DNA of 64,000 nt, from the NCBI GenBank assembly GCA_910579675.1, contig CAJTUF010000001.1, forward strand, positions 1 to 64,000. The letters run 5' to 3'. The position numbers were made by a program, and so were the translations under genes. Below the pieces are notes generated by a model that did not search any database, had not been told where the DNA came from, and was given only the letters and a program-made list of their open reading frames with translations. This document shows, in pieces, positions 16,393-26,021 of the stretch (its first letter is position 1; each line of letters opens with the position of its first letter). The DNA comes from an uncultured Muribaculaceae bacterium (GTDB lineage Bacteria; Bacteroidota; Bacteroidia; Bacteroidales; Muribaculaceae).

Positions 16393-17805
16393 ATGGACAC
16401 CACCGAACTTGCCGAGCGAATCTTCTTCAATCTCCCCTACACCCCCTCCGACCAGCAGGTGGAGGTGCTTGCCGCTTTGGCGCGGTTTTGTGTGGGAGAT
16501 ATGCCCAGCGACTCCGTGTTTCTGCTCGGCGGCTACGCGGGTACCGGCAAAACCTCTCTGATGGGTGCGCTCGTGAAGGCTCTCCGGGAGATCAATATGC
16601 CGGCCGTGCTGATGGCGCCGACAGGCCGCGCCGCAAAGGTGTTTGGCAAGTTTGCCGGATCATTTGCCTCGACCATCCACCGCCGCATCTACCGCTCCCC
16701 CGCCGCAGGCGAGAGCTATGGATTTGTGTCGGTGGCCGACAATAATATGCGCGACACGGTATTTATCATCGACGAGGCTTCGATGATTGCCGACAATGCA
16801 ACAGAGGGGCGCCCGTCGCTCCTCGACGATCTCATCTATTACGTCTATTCAGGCGAAGGCTGCCGGATGATACTTCTTGGCGACACGGCCCAGCTCCCCC
16901 CGGTGGGATCGCTTGAGAGCCCTGCCATGAATGTTGCAACCCTCAAACGGGCCGGTCTGCGGGTGCTTCATGCCACAATGACCCAGACCGTCCGACAGGC
17001 TGCCGACAGCGGCATACTCTACAATGCCACCTGGCTCCGCAGAGCGTTGCGGCAAAAGGAGCTGCCCGAGCCGGTGCTGCATATCTCGCGCTTTCCCGAC
17101 GTAAGCGCCATAGGTGGCGAAGAGCTCGAGGATGCCATCTCGTCGAGCTATGCCAATGCGGGACCCGAAGCAACCATAGTGATCACGCGCAGCAACCGCC
17201 GGGCGGTTGCCTACAATATGTCGATCCGGACACGCATTCTCGACCGGGAGGAGGAGCTCACCCGTGACGAACGCCTGATGGTGGCTAAAAACAACTATCT
17301 GTGGAGCGCCAAAGTGAAGGGCCTCGACTTCATAGCCAACGGCGACATTGCCGTCGTGAGCCGAATCATCGCCACAGAGACCCGCTACGGACTGAGATGG
17401 GCCGATGTGGAGCTATCGCTTCCCGACCGCGACATATCGCTCCCATGCAAGATAATGCTCGACACACTGCTGAGCGAGAGTCCGGCTCTCGACCCCGGCA
17501 GGATGCAGCAGCTTACTCAGGACATATTGTCGGATCCCGAGGTGTTCACCCAATCCACCCCCATGACCGCACGCCTCAAGATGTTGCGGTCCGACCCATA
17601 TTACAATGCCCTTCAGGTGAAATATGCCTATGCCGTCACATGCCATAAAAGCCAGGGCGGCCAGTGGGAAGATGTGTATGTCGATATGGGATTCATACCA
17701 CCCGAGATGCACGGCCTCGACTATTACCGCTGGCTCTATACAGCCACCACCCGCGCCACCCGCCGGATCTTTTATGTCAATCCCGAAGGGGTGAAACTGA
17801 GGTGA
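16393..17805 (+). CDS. RecD-like ATP-dependent DNA helicase
   Basis: The 470-residue protein is a compact superfamily 1B helicase. Walker A is LGGYAGTGKTSLMGAL near residue 50, Walker B is FIIDEASMIAD near 125, and the C-terminal UvrD-like motif is YAVTCHKSQGGQWEDVYVD. It is far shorter than RecD or RecD2 and lacks the N-terminal HhH region, which fits the ATP-dependent exonuclease/Pif1-like proteins annotated in Bacteroidales. I chose ATG 16393; a -7-like TAATTTTG lies at 16365-16372. It is divergent from PBP1A and ends at a bidirectional terminator. Its specific substrate is not known. Confidence 0.85.
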   Translation: MDTTELAERIFFNLPYTPSDQQVEVLAALARFCVGDMPSDSVFLLGGYAGTGKTSLMGALVKALREINMPAVLMAPTGRAAKVFGKFAGSFASTIHRRIYRSPAAGESYGFVSVADNNMRDTVFIIDEASMIADNATEGRPSLLDDLIYYVYSGEGCRMILLGDTAQLPPVGSLESPAMNVATLKRAGLRVLHATMTQTVRQAADSGILYNATWLRRALRQKELPEPVLHISRFPDVSAIGGEELEDAISSSYANAGPEATIVITRSNRRAVAYNMSIRTRILDREEELTRDERLMVAKNNYLWSAKVKGLDFIANGDIAVVSRIIATETRYGLRWADVELSLPDRDISLPCKIMLDTLLSESPALDPGRMQQLTQDILSDPEVFTQSTPMTARLKMLRSDPYYNALQVKYAYAVTCHKSQGGQWEDVYVDMGFIPPEMHGLDYYRWLYTATTRATRRIFYVNPEGVKLR

Positions 17806-17822
17806 CCACTCCACTACCTTGT

Positions 17823-17885
17823 AAAAATCAACTCCACCCTCCTCTGAAGCCTTGTGCGGCCCAGGGAAGGGTGGAGTTGATTTTT
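17823..17885. terminator. Bidirectional terminator between RecD-like gene and lipoprotein gene
   Basis: AAAAATCAACTCCACCCT pairs perfectly with AGGGTGGAGTTGATTTTT. The arms end in A and T runs on both sides, so it can stop transcription from both convergent genes. Confidence 0.85.
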
Positions 17886-17896
17886 ATTCAACCGGC

Positions 17897-18808
17897 TTAT
17901 CGGCCTGAGCCCTGCGGGAGGCAGGTCATGTCGGATGCTACCACGGTGTAGTTGCGCCCGAAGGCATTACACTCAAAGGTAAGATCGGCGTCGCCTCTGC
18001 CCTCGAGGTCGGCTTCAAGACGGAGTTTGCTAATGGCAAAGGTGGGATAAGGCACCCCGGCGATCGAGGGGATAAGCGATTCCTTAGTCGCCACAAAACC
18101 ATCGTCACTACAGGTCAGGTCAAGACCTTTGAAACTCATGTCGCCAACAGCAGGCATCCCTTGTGCAAACTTGGCGTTGCGCACTGTAAGGTCGGCGGTG
18201 CCGTCCGCCTTGATTGAAAGGAGGTAAGAGGTCTCGGTAGTGGTAAACGATCCAGCTGCGCCAGAGGTGATCACTGTGGTGCCGTTCATCACCGATGTGG
18301 CCGGAATGAACGTCAACCCATATGTGGTGTAATCAAGATTGCGGGTCAAAGCGAAAGAGAATATCTCTGCGCCATCGGGGTTGAGCTCCGATGCAGGGAG
18401 CTTTCCGACGAGCGACTCAATGTCGGAATACTTATCTCCATACTGCCCATTGATGATCTTGTCGGCGTCGATCTCGCGGGTACCGTCGGGAAGGAGCTTA
18501 AACGGCACCTCCTCGATTTTGTCTTTCAAGCTGTAAGAGGCGCCGTCGGAAGCGGTAGCGAAACCGTCGATAGCAATATCGGCAGTCTTTACATTATCAT
18601 AGTAGCTGATGGTGATAGTTGACGGGATCAGGAGGCTCTTATTTTTGTAGCCATAGAGATAGCCGGCAGGCGATTCCATCACCACAGCCTCGCCGCGGTC
18701 TACCACCGGCTCATCGTCGTCGCCGCCACACGAGGCAAAAGCCATCGCGGAGCCTGCTGCTGCCACTGCAAGGAGTGTGTTTGCAAAAAGGTTGAATTTT
18801 TTAGTCAT
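17897..18808 (-). CDS. Predicted surface lipoprotein next to a TonB receptor
   Basis: The 303-residue protein has a lipoprotein signal ending in AFASC, followed by GGDDDEP. Acidic residues just after the lipidated Cys act as a surface-export signal in Bacteroidota, so it is probably displayed outside. The mature part is mainly predicted beta strands and I do not recognise a domain; calycin-like lipoproteins of Bacteroidales are a possible match. It starts 14 bases after the TonB receptor gene, so the two probably work together in binding and importing a ligand, as in other receptor-lipoprotein pairs. The ligand is unknown. It is the last gene of the folP-to-lipoprotein run. Confidence 0.6.
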   Translation of the reverse strand: MTKKFNLFANTLLAVAAAGSAMAFASCGGDDDEPVVDRGEAVVMESPAGYLYGYKNKSLLIPSTITISYYDNVKTADIAIDGFATASDGASYSLKDKIEEVPFKLLPDGTREIDADKIINGQYGDKYSDIESLVGKLPASELNPDGAEIFSFALTRNLDYTTYGLTFIPATSVMNGTTVITSGAAGSFTTTETSYLLSIKADGTADLTVRNAKFAQGMPAVGDMSFKGLDLTCSDDGFVATKESLIPSIAGVPYPTFAISKLRLEADLEGRGDADLTFECNAFGRNYTVVASDMTCLPQGSGR

Positions 18809-18822
18809 ATCAGATTTGTTAA

Positions 18823-21117
18823 TCAGTCAAACGAAAGGCGGAGAGTGACGCCGAGCTGGCGCGGACGGCCTTTCTGGAAAAAAGTCTCCGAAACGGAAAC
18901 GAAAGAAAACACATCATATTGTGTGGCAGTGATATTCTCTGCCCACAAATCGAGCGACCACCATGAATGCTCGAAGCTTACCGACGCATTGAGCAGGGCA
19001 TAGAATGGCTGACGGTAGCTATTGTCCTCATCCCAATACACTGGCCCTACTCCGCGGCAATTGACATTGGCGGTGATCATGTCGATAAAGCCCTTGACGG
19101 GAATCCGGTAGGTGACAGATCCGAAAAGGGTGTTGGCCGGTGCATAGGGCACCTTATTGCCACGGTAGTTGGTGCGTCCGTTCCAAAATTCCCTGAACCG
19201 TGCATCGGTCATGCCATAGCTGGCCGATAGGAGCCACATCGACGATGGGTTGTAGCGCACGGTTGCCTCAAAACCCATGGAGCGGGAGCGACCGGCATTG
19301 GTGGTGATCCGACCGGTTGTGGTGCCGTCGGGAAACATAGTGAGCTGCTGGTCGCGAATGTCGATCAGGAATGCTGCAAGATCAGTGCCCACGCGCCCTT
19401 CGGCACATGTTATATGGGCACCCACCTCATAGTTCCAGCTTTTCTCAGGACGATATTTCACTATCTCGTCGACATCATACTTTTCGGCCATGCCCATCAT
19501 GCCCATGATGCGTTGCTGCAACACATCGGAAAACATCTGAGTGTTGTAGCCACCGCTTTTGTAGCCTTTGCCCACCGAAAAATACAATTCAGAGGCCGAG
19601 GGCATGGGAAGGCGCCACGACACAGTAAGCTTTGGGAGCAATTCGAGAAAGTGCTGCGAGAGGCGCCCACCGTCGTCGATATCCACTGCCCGGCGGTCAA
19701 ACACCGTCGGGGTCGACGACGGATCGGTAGCGTCGAGGATGGTATAGGATGTATGGGCCGAAGAGTGGTAGCGCAGAGCCGCGTGCTCATAGTCGAGACG
19801 CAGGGCGCCCGACAAGGTCCAGTCGCCGGCGCGGAATGTACTCTGATGGTAAGCGGCGAAGCCATACACCGGATAAGAGAAATCAGATCCGAGCACAAAG
19901 CTGTCGTCGTCCCACTTCACCGGATAATAGGGATTGAACTCATTGCGGTGATGCACAATAAGATTGGCAATACCATCGGCCTTGAATGTCACCGGAGCGT
20001 TCATCGAGGTGTGGCGGGAGAAGCCGAACAGACCGCCGAGCCACTCGTAGCGTCCGCCCTTGCGACCGCGCACCACCACATCCTGCGTCACAGTCCATTC
20101 GTGGCGCCCCTGTACGAGGGTGAAGTAATCGACCGGCCGGAAATCCTGATCGAGTCCCATCTCATCGTCGATATACTGTAGCGAAGTGATCGACGACAGA
20201 TTCCATGAACCGCCGTCGTAACCCACAGTAAGACCATCGGAAAATGAGTTGCGTCTATAATAACAGGTGTCATTGTAGGCCACCTCGCGGGTGTCGGCCC
20301 ACTCATAAGGATAGCCCCCCTGACGAGAGAGGCTGAGAGCCGCCACATTGCTCACCTTGACCGAGGCCGATGGCACCCACTCGGTGCGCCAGCGGAGCGA
20401 GCCGCTTTTCTCTTTATCGGCCTTGTAGCCTGTATAGCTATTGGTAAAGAATCCGTCGTGGTAGTTGAAATATCCCGACACACCCATGGCGAGCTTCCTC
20501 GACAACTTATGATAGTGGCTTATGCCCATCTTGAGCTGCGGGCCCGATGCTGCCGTGGCCATCACCCGTGAGCCGCTGTAGTTGAGCGGTGAGATGGTGT
20601 AGATATTGATCTGGCCACCCATGGTGTTGCGTCCGTAGAGAGTCGACTGCGGACCGCGTATCACCTCGATACGCTCTATGTCGAAGAGGTCGAAATCATA
20701 GGCATCTTTGTTGAGAAATGGCACATTGTCGACATTCAGGCCCACCACAGGCTGGTCGATTCTCGCCCCGAGTCCTCTGACATATATGCTTGAGGTCATG
20801 CGGGTGCCATAGGCCGGGATATAAAAGTTGGGGGCTATCTCGCTCACATCTTTCATCGATGCAACCCCAAGCCGCTCTGCCTCGCGCCGCCCTACCACGG
20901 TCGACGCAATGGGCTGAAGACGCAGATCAAGGCCCTGCTTTATGGCCGTGACCGACACCTCGCCAATGTTGATGGTCGAATCGGACTCGGTGGCAGCTAT
21001 ATCGTCAGGCACACCGGGTACCGGAGCACCGGTGTCGGCCGATACCCCGGCCGACAACTGGAGCAACAGAGGGAGTGCGAGAGCCGCAATGACCGATCGC
21101 TTGTCGCTTTTCATCAT
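18823..21117 (-). CDS. TonB-dependent outer-membrane receptor
   Basis: The 764-residue protein has a signal peptide (ALALPLLLQLSAGVSA), a TonB box-like INIGEVSVTA and a plug domain with IYVRGLGARIDQP and RIEVIRGPQSTLYGRNTMGG. A 22-strand barrel would follow, ending in LRLSFD. There is no N-terminal carboxypeptidase-regulatory domain and no SusD partner, so this is a classic FecA/BtuB-like receptor rather than a SusC glycan importer. Start ATG 21117 lies 5 bases after the xseB stop; a GTG at 21126 is less likely. The neighbouring lipoprotein is its probable partner. The substrate (iron chelate, vitamin or other) cannot be told. Confidence 0.88.
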   Translation of the reverse strand: MMKSDKRSVIAALALPLLLQLSAGVSADTGAPVPGVPDDIAATESDSTINIGEVSVTAIKQGLDLRLQPIASTVVGRREAERLGVASMKDVSEIAPNFYIPAYGTRMTSSIYVRGLGARIDQPVVGLNVDNVPFLNKDAYDFDLFDIERIEVIRGPQSTLYGRNTMGGQINIYTISPLNYSGSRVMATAASGPQLKMGISHYHKLSRKLAMGVSGYFNYHDGFFTNSYTGYKADKEKSGSLRWRTEWVPSASVKVSNVAALSLSRQGGYPYEWADTREVAYNDTCYYRRNSFSDGLTVGYDGGSWNLSSITSLQYIDDEMGLDQDFRPVDYFTLVQGRHEWTVTQDVVVRGRKGGRYEWLGGLFGFSRHTSMNAPVTFKADGIANLIVHHRNEFNPYYPVKWDDDSFVLGSDFSYPVYGFAAYHQSTFRAGDWTLSGALRLDYEHAALRYHSSAHTSYTILDATDPSSTPTVFDRRAVDIDDGGRLSQHFLELLPKLTVSWRLPMPSASELYFSVGKGYKSGGYNTQMFSDVLQQRIMGMMGMAEKYDVDEIVKYRPEKSWNYEVGAHITCAEGRVGTDLAAFLIDIRDQQLTMFPDGTTTGRITTNAGRSRSMGFEATVRYNPSSMWLLSASYGMTDARFREFWNGRTNYRGNKVPYAPANTLFGSVTYRIPVKGFIDMITANVNCRGVGPVYWDEDNSYRQPFYALLNASVSFEHSWWSLDLWAENITATQYDVFSFVSVSETFFQKGRPRQLGVTLRLSFD

Positions 21118-21122
21118 AGCGG

Positions 21123-21344
21123 TCACGCTTCGGGAGCAATTTCGTCAAGAATCTCGCGCAGCTCGCTCTCAGTGGCAGTAAGACGCGAGCGACATTCGGT
21201 GATCAGCTCCGAGGCTCGCCTCGTATAGGCGGCCAAAAGATCTATATCGCAGCGGTCGCTCTGCATGGTGCGTAAAATGTTGTCGAGCTCGGCCACAGCC
21301 TGAGCATATTTCAAGTCCTTTACCGGAGTAAATTCTGATGACAT
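21123..21344 (-). CDS. xseB: Exodeoxyribonuclease VII small subunit
   Basis: The 73-residue protein has the XseB pattern: KYAQAVAELDNILRTMQSD, followed by two helices with LAAYTRRASELITECRSRL. It binds XseA to form the single-strand-specific nuclease ExoVII. It starts 26 bases after xseA. Confidence 0.92.
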   Translation of the reverse strand: MSSEFTPVKDLKYAQAVAELDNILRTMQSDRCDIDLLAAYTRRASELITECRSRLTATESELREILDEIAPEA

Positions 21345-21370
21345 GGCAGGTAAATACTTTGCTATGTGGA

Positions 21371-22732
21371 TTAACAGATTGAGTCAGTTGATTGATGGGT
21401 TGACGGAGCGGTGCTATTCACCACAGAGGTCACGCTGCCGTCGGCCAACACTGTCACTATCGCGACACCATCGGCAAGGTCGGCAACGCTTCTGACGGTG
21501 TGACCGCCGGAGGTACGGGTCACCGAGAAGCCACGCCTCATGGTGGCCTCTGGCGACAATGCCTTTAACAGGGTGTTGGATGCCTCCAATCGGTCGTAAG
21601 CACGGCTTACCGCAGTAGCGGAGGCTATGGCGAGTGCCCGGGCCGAAGCATCGAGAGATGCCCTGGCCGGCATGAGGCGCGAACCCCCTATACCGGCCAG
21701 CGATATGCGGGCGCTGTCGATAAATGAGCGTGAGCGATCCACTGCGGCCCGTGCAGCCGTAGGGAGCACACCCTCGTAATACGAGAGCTGGGTGAGACAG
21801 CCACTGATGCGCTGCGATGCCACAGCAAGGATCTCGTCGCCTGTGCGCTGCAGACGGTCAAGACTCTCCACGGCCCTGGCAATGAGCCATTCAGCAGCAG
21901 CCGTTGGTGTCTTGACCCGCATTGCGGCTACATAATCGAGCACAGTGACATCACGCTCGTGTCCGATGCCGACTATCACCGGAAGAGGGAACTGGGCCAC
22001 ATTGAGTGCCAGCGAATAATCGTCAAAACTCTGCAGATCGGTCGATGAACCACCACCACGTATCATCACAACGCAGTCAAATTCATCGGCCCTCGCAGCT
22101 ATGGCATCGAGAGCCGAAATACACGACCCGACAGTGCGCTCGCCCTGCATCACTGCTGCAAACAATTCAACCCTGAACCGAAAATGTCTCGGCGATGAGT
22201 AGAGCTGATTGATGAAGTCGCCATAGCCCGCGGCGCCGGCCGCCGACACAACAGCGACGCGCAACACCGGCTCGGGCCATGGCAATGATCGGTTGAGATC
22301 GGTCACCCCATCAGCACTCAGACGCGCAAGGATCTCGCGCCGACGGCGCTCGGCCTCTCCAAGGGTATATGATGGATCGATATCGCTTATCACGAGCGAC
22401 ATGCCAAACGACGGATGATAATTGACCGTGCCGCGCACCATCACCTTCAGACCGCTCACAAGACGCTGACCTGTGGCTTCGGCAAAACGCCGCCCGAGCG
22501 ATGGCGCTATATTGGCCCACATGATGGCCTTGATGCGGGCACCTACACGCCCTGTGGCCATATCCTTGTCGATAAGCTCCATATAGCAATGGCCGCCCGA
22601 AGCGCGCAGATCAACCAGCTCGCCTGTGACCCACACGTCGCGCAGGTCGGGCGTGGCCAGCAATCCGGCAATGATGCGGCTAAGAGAGGTGACGCTCAAG
22701 GGAGCCGGTCCGAAAAGTCCGCCTCCGCTCAT
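21371..22732 (-). CDS. xseA: Exodeoxyribonuclease VII large subunit
   Basis: The 453-residue protein is the catalytic subunit of ExoVII. It opens with an OB-fold domain (SLSRIIAGLLATPDLRDVWVTGEL). The nuclease core has VVMIRGGGSSTDLQSFDDYSLA and FPLPVIVGIGHERDVTVLDYVA, the conserved GGGS and GIGHE(R)D motifs, and coiled helices plus a C-terminal MRRGFSVTR follow. I chose ATG 22732, which overlaps the DUF3256 gene stop in an ATGA arrangement and so is probably translationally coupled. The longer frame adds 49 residues that do not look like the family. Confidence 0.93.
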   Translation of the reverse strand: MSGGGLFGPAPLSVTSLSRIIAGLLATPDLRDVWVTGELVDLRASGGHCYMELIDKDMATGRVGARIKAIMWANIAPSLGRRFAEATGQRLVSGLKVMVRGTVNYHPSFGMSLVISDIDPSYTLGEAERRRREILARLSADGVTDLNRSLPWPEPVLRVAVVSAAGAAGYGDFINQLYSSPRHFRFRVELFAAVMQGERTVGSCISALDAIAARADEFDCVVMIRGGGSSTDLQSFDDYSLALNVAQFPLPVIVGIGHERDVTVLDYVAAMRVKTPTAAAEWLIARAVESLDRLQRTGDEILAVASQRISGCLTQLSYYEGVLPTAARAAVDRSRSFIDSARISLAGIGGSRLMPARASLDASARALAIASATAVSRAYDRLEASNTLLKALSPEATMRRGFSVTRTSGGHTVRSVADLADGVAIVTVLADGSVTSVVNSTAPSTHQSTDSIC

Positions 22733-23370
22733 TTGCGCTGTGCGAGTCGTTTGCCGTTCCAGACATATGTGAGATTGTCGCGCAGGAGCGGCTTGATCGG
22801 TTCGTAAACCTCTTCGGTAAGAAACTCTGCCGAGCGGTTGGTAAACACAAATGTCTTCGACTCCGGATCGTAAGCACAACTCACGAGCATGAAAGGCAAC
22901 TGGGCTTCCACCTCGTCGCGGCCTGAGCGTCCGGCGTCAGGAGCCATCCATTGCTCAAGATCCGGAGCCACGAAATGATTGGCCGGAAGCGGCTTCCAAT
23001 CGGAGGTGTAGAGAGTCACCTTGCTGTCGGGCACCGGAGTGGCCACGGTGTGGATCATCGCCAATATCGTATCGCCTGCTGCAGGAAGAGCCACGATCTC
23101 TACTGTGGAGGCTGCAGTGGCTTCGATCACTATATGCTCGGGGGTCATAGCTGTAATGCGGCTGTTGCCATACAGAGCATTGCGCGACGCTCTGTCGCTA
23201 CCGGCATTAAAGTAGTCGATCATGTCGAGGCGTGTCGAAGCCTCGATCAAAGGCATCACCCCTGTCGGGGCCTTGACAAAAGCATCGGCGGCCGTGAAGG
23301 CATGCCCGGTTTCGGGCATGGCCAACGCGGCTGCAGCGACGATGGGAATTAATGTTGCTCGGTGTGTCAT
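22729..23370 (-). CDS. DUF3256 family secreted protein
   Basis: The 213-residue protein has a signal peptide (LIPIVAAAALAMPETGHA) and resembles DUF3256, a Bacteroidales family of unknown function. Typical stretches are DAFVKAPTGVMPLIEASTRLDMIDYF near residue 28 and LPFMLVSCAYDPESKTFVFTN near 158. No catalytic motif is visible. It lies 9 bases after the helicase gene and overlaps xseA by 4 bases, so it is firmly inside this operon. Its link to ExoVII is not understood. Confidence 0.78.
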   Translation of the reverse strand: MTHRATLIPIVAAAALAMPETGHAFTAADAFVKAPTGVMPLIEASTRLDMIDYFNAGSDRASRNALYGNSRITAMTPEHIVIEATAASTVEIVALPAAGDTILAMIHTVATPVPDSKVTLYTSDWKPLPANHFVAPDLEQWMAPDAGRSGRDEVEAQLPFMLVSCAYDPESKTFVFTNRSAEFLTEEVYEPIKPLLRDNLTYVWNGKRLAQRK

Positions 23371-23379
23371 ATGAATGGG

Positions 23380-25191
23380 TTAACCTTTGTTTTTGCGCTG
23401 GCGCGTCGTGGTCTTGCGGCCCGATGCGTTGGCTCTGGCACGACGGAGGAAGAAGTCGTGGACGCTCTCCATATCCTCTTCCACGCCGTTGTCGGTCGCG
23501 CTTTTCTTCCCTTTGCGGCGTGTCGAAGCGCGGGCGTAGTCTTTGTCGTGGTCGGCTATCTCGCAATAGATGCGCTTGCCGAGGAAGTCAGATCCGGTGA
23601 GGCCCTCGACCACACGGCGTGCATCGCCATCGGCCACATCAAAGAGCGAATATCCGGGCATGAGGTCGATACGACCTACATCAACCCGCTTTCCTGTCAC
23701 CAGATGGTTGAGCATGTCAATAAGGTTGCCGGCATAGAACCCGTCGACTTTACCTGCATTGATATATATACGCGACATCCCCTTTTCGGCTGTGCGGCGG
23801 TCTTTTTCCTTGGGGTCGGTCACGCGCTCACGCTCCTTGCGCTCCTTGCGGGGCTTTTCGTCGATAAAGTCGATTTTTGGTGCGTCGCGGTAATAGTCGA
23901 GCAGACGGTTGAACTCCAGTGAGAGGATGCGTTTGAGCAGATCCTCGCCGGTGAGCCATTCGAGCTTACGCTGCACACCGGGGAGATACTTTCCGATCTC
24001 TTCATCGTCGACTTTCACGCGCTCCAACCGGTCGGCCAGATTGTAAAGCTGCTTCTCGATGATATGCTGTGGGGTGGGCACCTCCTTGCGCTCGAAGGTG
24101 CGGCCTATCTTCTTTTCGATCTCGCGTAGCTTGCCCTTCTCGCGCGAGTGGATTATGGCAGCCGAGATGCCGGTCTTGCCGGCACGACCGGTTCGGCCCG
24201 AGCGATGGGTGTAGACGGCTGTATCGTCGGGAAGGCCGTAGTTGATCACATGGGTCAGATCGTCGACATCGAGGCCTCGGGCTGCCACATCAGTGGCCAC
24301 AAGAAGTGTGATCACCCTGTCGCGGAACTTCTTCATCACAATGTCGCGCTGCTGTTGCGACAGATCGCCATGCAGGGCGTCGGCATTATAGCCGTCGGCG
24401 ATAAGATTGTCGGCTATCTCCTGAGTGTCGCGGCGGGTGCGGCAGAAAATGATAGCGTAAATATTGGGACTGTCGTCGGCTATGCGTTTAAGCGCGAGAT
24501 ATTTGTCTCGTGCATTGACCATATAGTAGACATGGCGCACATTGCGGGTACCCTCATTTTTGTTGCCTATGACAAATTCCACAGGCTGCTTCATATACTT
24601 CTTGGAGATGCGGGCTATCTCGTCGGGCATGGTGGCCGAAAAGAAAAGCATCTTGCGCTCCTGAGGCACGTGGGAGAGAATCTCGTCGATCGAGTCAAGG
24701 AAGCCCATATTGAGCATCTCGTCGGCTTCATCAAGCACCACGGTGTGGACGTCGCCCAGCTTGACAACTCCACGGTTGATGAGGTCGATCAGTCGGCCAG
24801 GGGTAGCGACGATGATCTGCGACCCGTCGCGAAGGGCGCGTATCTGGCTCTCGATCGACGACCCGCCGTAGACGGGGATCACCTTGAGTTCAGGGATATA
24901 TTTTGAGAAATCGGCAAGGTCGGCTGCAATCTGAAGGCAGAGCTCGCGGGTAGGAGCAAGGATCAGAGCCTGAGGCTTGCGACGGGAGGTGTCGATACGC
25001 TGTATGACGGGGAGGCCGAAAGCGGCGGTCTTGCCGGTGCCTGTCTGTGCGAGAGCAACCACATCGGCGCTCGAATCGTCGAGAAGATGTGGGATTACTT
25101 TCTCCTGCACCGGCATTGGTGATTCAAAGCCGAGTTCGGTTATGGCGTGGCGCAGCGGTTCGCTGACGCCAAGTTCTTCAAATGTCTTCAT
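23380..25191 (-). CDS. DEAD-box RNA helicase with DbpA-type RNA-binding domain
   Basis: The 603-residue protein has a full DEAD core: Q motif near FESPMPVQEKVIP, AQTGTGKTAAFG, PTRELCLQ, TPGRLIDL, DEADEMLN, SATMPD and HRSGRTGRAGKTG. After a linker, an RRM-like DbpA/CsdA domain spans about residues 475-550 (MSRIYINAGKVDGF). The C-terminal tail is basic and rich in K and R. Such proteins remodel ribosomal precursors or structured mRNA, often in the cold. It matches DeaD/CsdA-type proteins in length. It starts 47 bases after cdaA. Confidence 0.92.
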   Translation of the reverse strand: MKTFEELGVSEPLRHAITELGFESPMPVQEKVIPHLLDDSSADVVALAQTGTGKTAAFGLPVIQRIDTSRRKPQALILAPTRELCLQIAADLADFSKYIPELKVIPVYGGSSIESQIRALRDGSQIIVATPGRLIDLINRGVVKLGDVHTVVLDEADEMLNMGFLDSIDEILSHVPQERKMLFFSATMPDEIARISKKYMKQPVEFVIGNKNEGTRNVRHVYYMVNARDKYLALKRIADDSPNIYAIIFCRTRRDTQEIADNLIADGYNADALHGDLSQQQRDIVMKKFRDRVITLLVATDVAARGLDVDDLTHVINYGLPDDTAVYTHRSGRTGRAGKTGISAAIIHSREKGKLREIEKKIGRTFERKEVPTPQHIIEKQLYNLADRLERVKVDDEEIGKYLPGVQRKLEWLTGEDLLKRILSLEFNRLLDYYRDAPKIDFIDEKPRKERKERERVTDPKEKDRRTAEKGMSRIYINAGKVDGFYAGNLIDMLNHLVTGKRVDVGRIDLMPGYSLFDVADGDARRVVEGLTGSDFLGKRIYCEIADHDKDYARASTRRKGKKSATDNGVEEDMESVHDFFLRRARANASGRKTTTRQRKNKG

Positions 25192-25238
25192 CTGAGTTGG
25201 TGTTAATAGTCGTTTTTATATATAACTTCTGCAGGAGC

Positions 25239-26021
25239 CTAAACGTTTAGCAGCACATCGGAAAGACGATGTTCCAACTCAGCGGAAGTAAGTTTTGTAT
25301 GCAGCGATCCTTTATGGGCGACGGAGATATTGCCGGTCTCCTCGCTCACCACGATGGCAAAGGCGTCGGTGGCCTGGGAGATGCCGAGGGCTGAGCGGTG
25401 GCGTAAGCCGAGCGAGCGCGATATATTGCGGTCGTGGCTCACTGGAAGAATACATCCGGCACTTTTAAGCCTGTCGTGGGCCACGATGAGAGCTCCGTCG
25501 TGTAGAGGTGAGTTTTTGAAAAAGATATTTTCGATAAGACGGGCGTTGATCAGAGCGTCGATCATGTCGCCGCTTTTCTCGTAACTCTCAAGCGATATAT
25601 CCTGCTCGATCACAATAAGGGCGCCGGTCTTGGTCTTGGCCATATTCATGCAGGCATATACTATGGGGAGAACGTAGCGCCTCATGTCGCGCTCAGCTTC
25701 GTTGCCGCGCGTGTGGTGGAAGAGCTTACGTAGAAAAGCCCATTTCTTATGATCGCCAAGCGCCACGAGAAATCTCTTGATCTGATCCTGAAAGAGAATC
25801 ACAAGCACAAGCAGGCCTATGCTCATAAACTTGTCGAGAATAGTGCCTATGAGCTTCATCTCGAGGATCTGGGATGTGAACACCCACACCACGATGAATG
25901 CCAGAATCCCGAAAAATATGTTGATTGTGCCGCTCTCCTTCATTATCTTGTAGATATAATACAGGAGAAGGGCGGCAAGAGCTATGTCGAGTATGTCGCG
26001 GAGTCCGAATGAATCGATCAC
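25239..26021 (-). CDS. cdaA: Diadenylate cyclase
   Basis: The 260-residue protein makes the second messenger c-di-AMP from two ATP. Three transmembrane helices occupy residues about 8-80, and the DAC domain follows with both hallmark motifs: HDGALIVA near 175 and LGLRHRSALG near 205. This is the CdaA/DacA architecture. The start is GTG at 26021, sharing four bases (GTGA) with the folP stop codon; family members begin with the same residues, so the start is well supported. The folP-cdaA coupling recalls the cdaA position beside cell-wall and folate genes in other phyla. No CdaR partner is visible. Confidence 0.93.
   Translation of the reverse strand: MIDSFGLRDILDIALAALLLYYIYKIMKESGTINIFFGILAFIVVWVFTSQILEMKLIGTILDKFMSIGLLVLVILFQDQIKRFLVALGDHKKWAFLRKLFHHTRGNEAERDMRRYVLPIVYACMNMAKTKTGALIVIEQDISLESYEKSGDMIDALINARLIENIFFKNSPLHDGALIVAHDRLKSAGCILPVSHDRNISRSLGLRHRSALGISQATDAFAIVVSEETGNISVAHKGSLHTKLTSAELEHRLSDVLLNV

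Noticed and set aside
19414..20181. 255-codon plus-strand frame
   Set aside because: It is antisense to the TonB receptor and has no family features.
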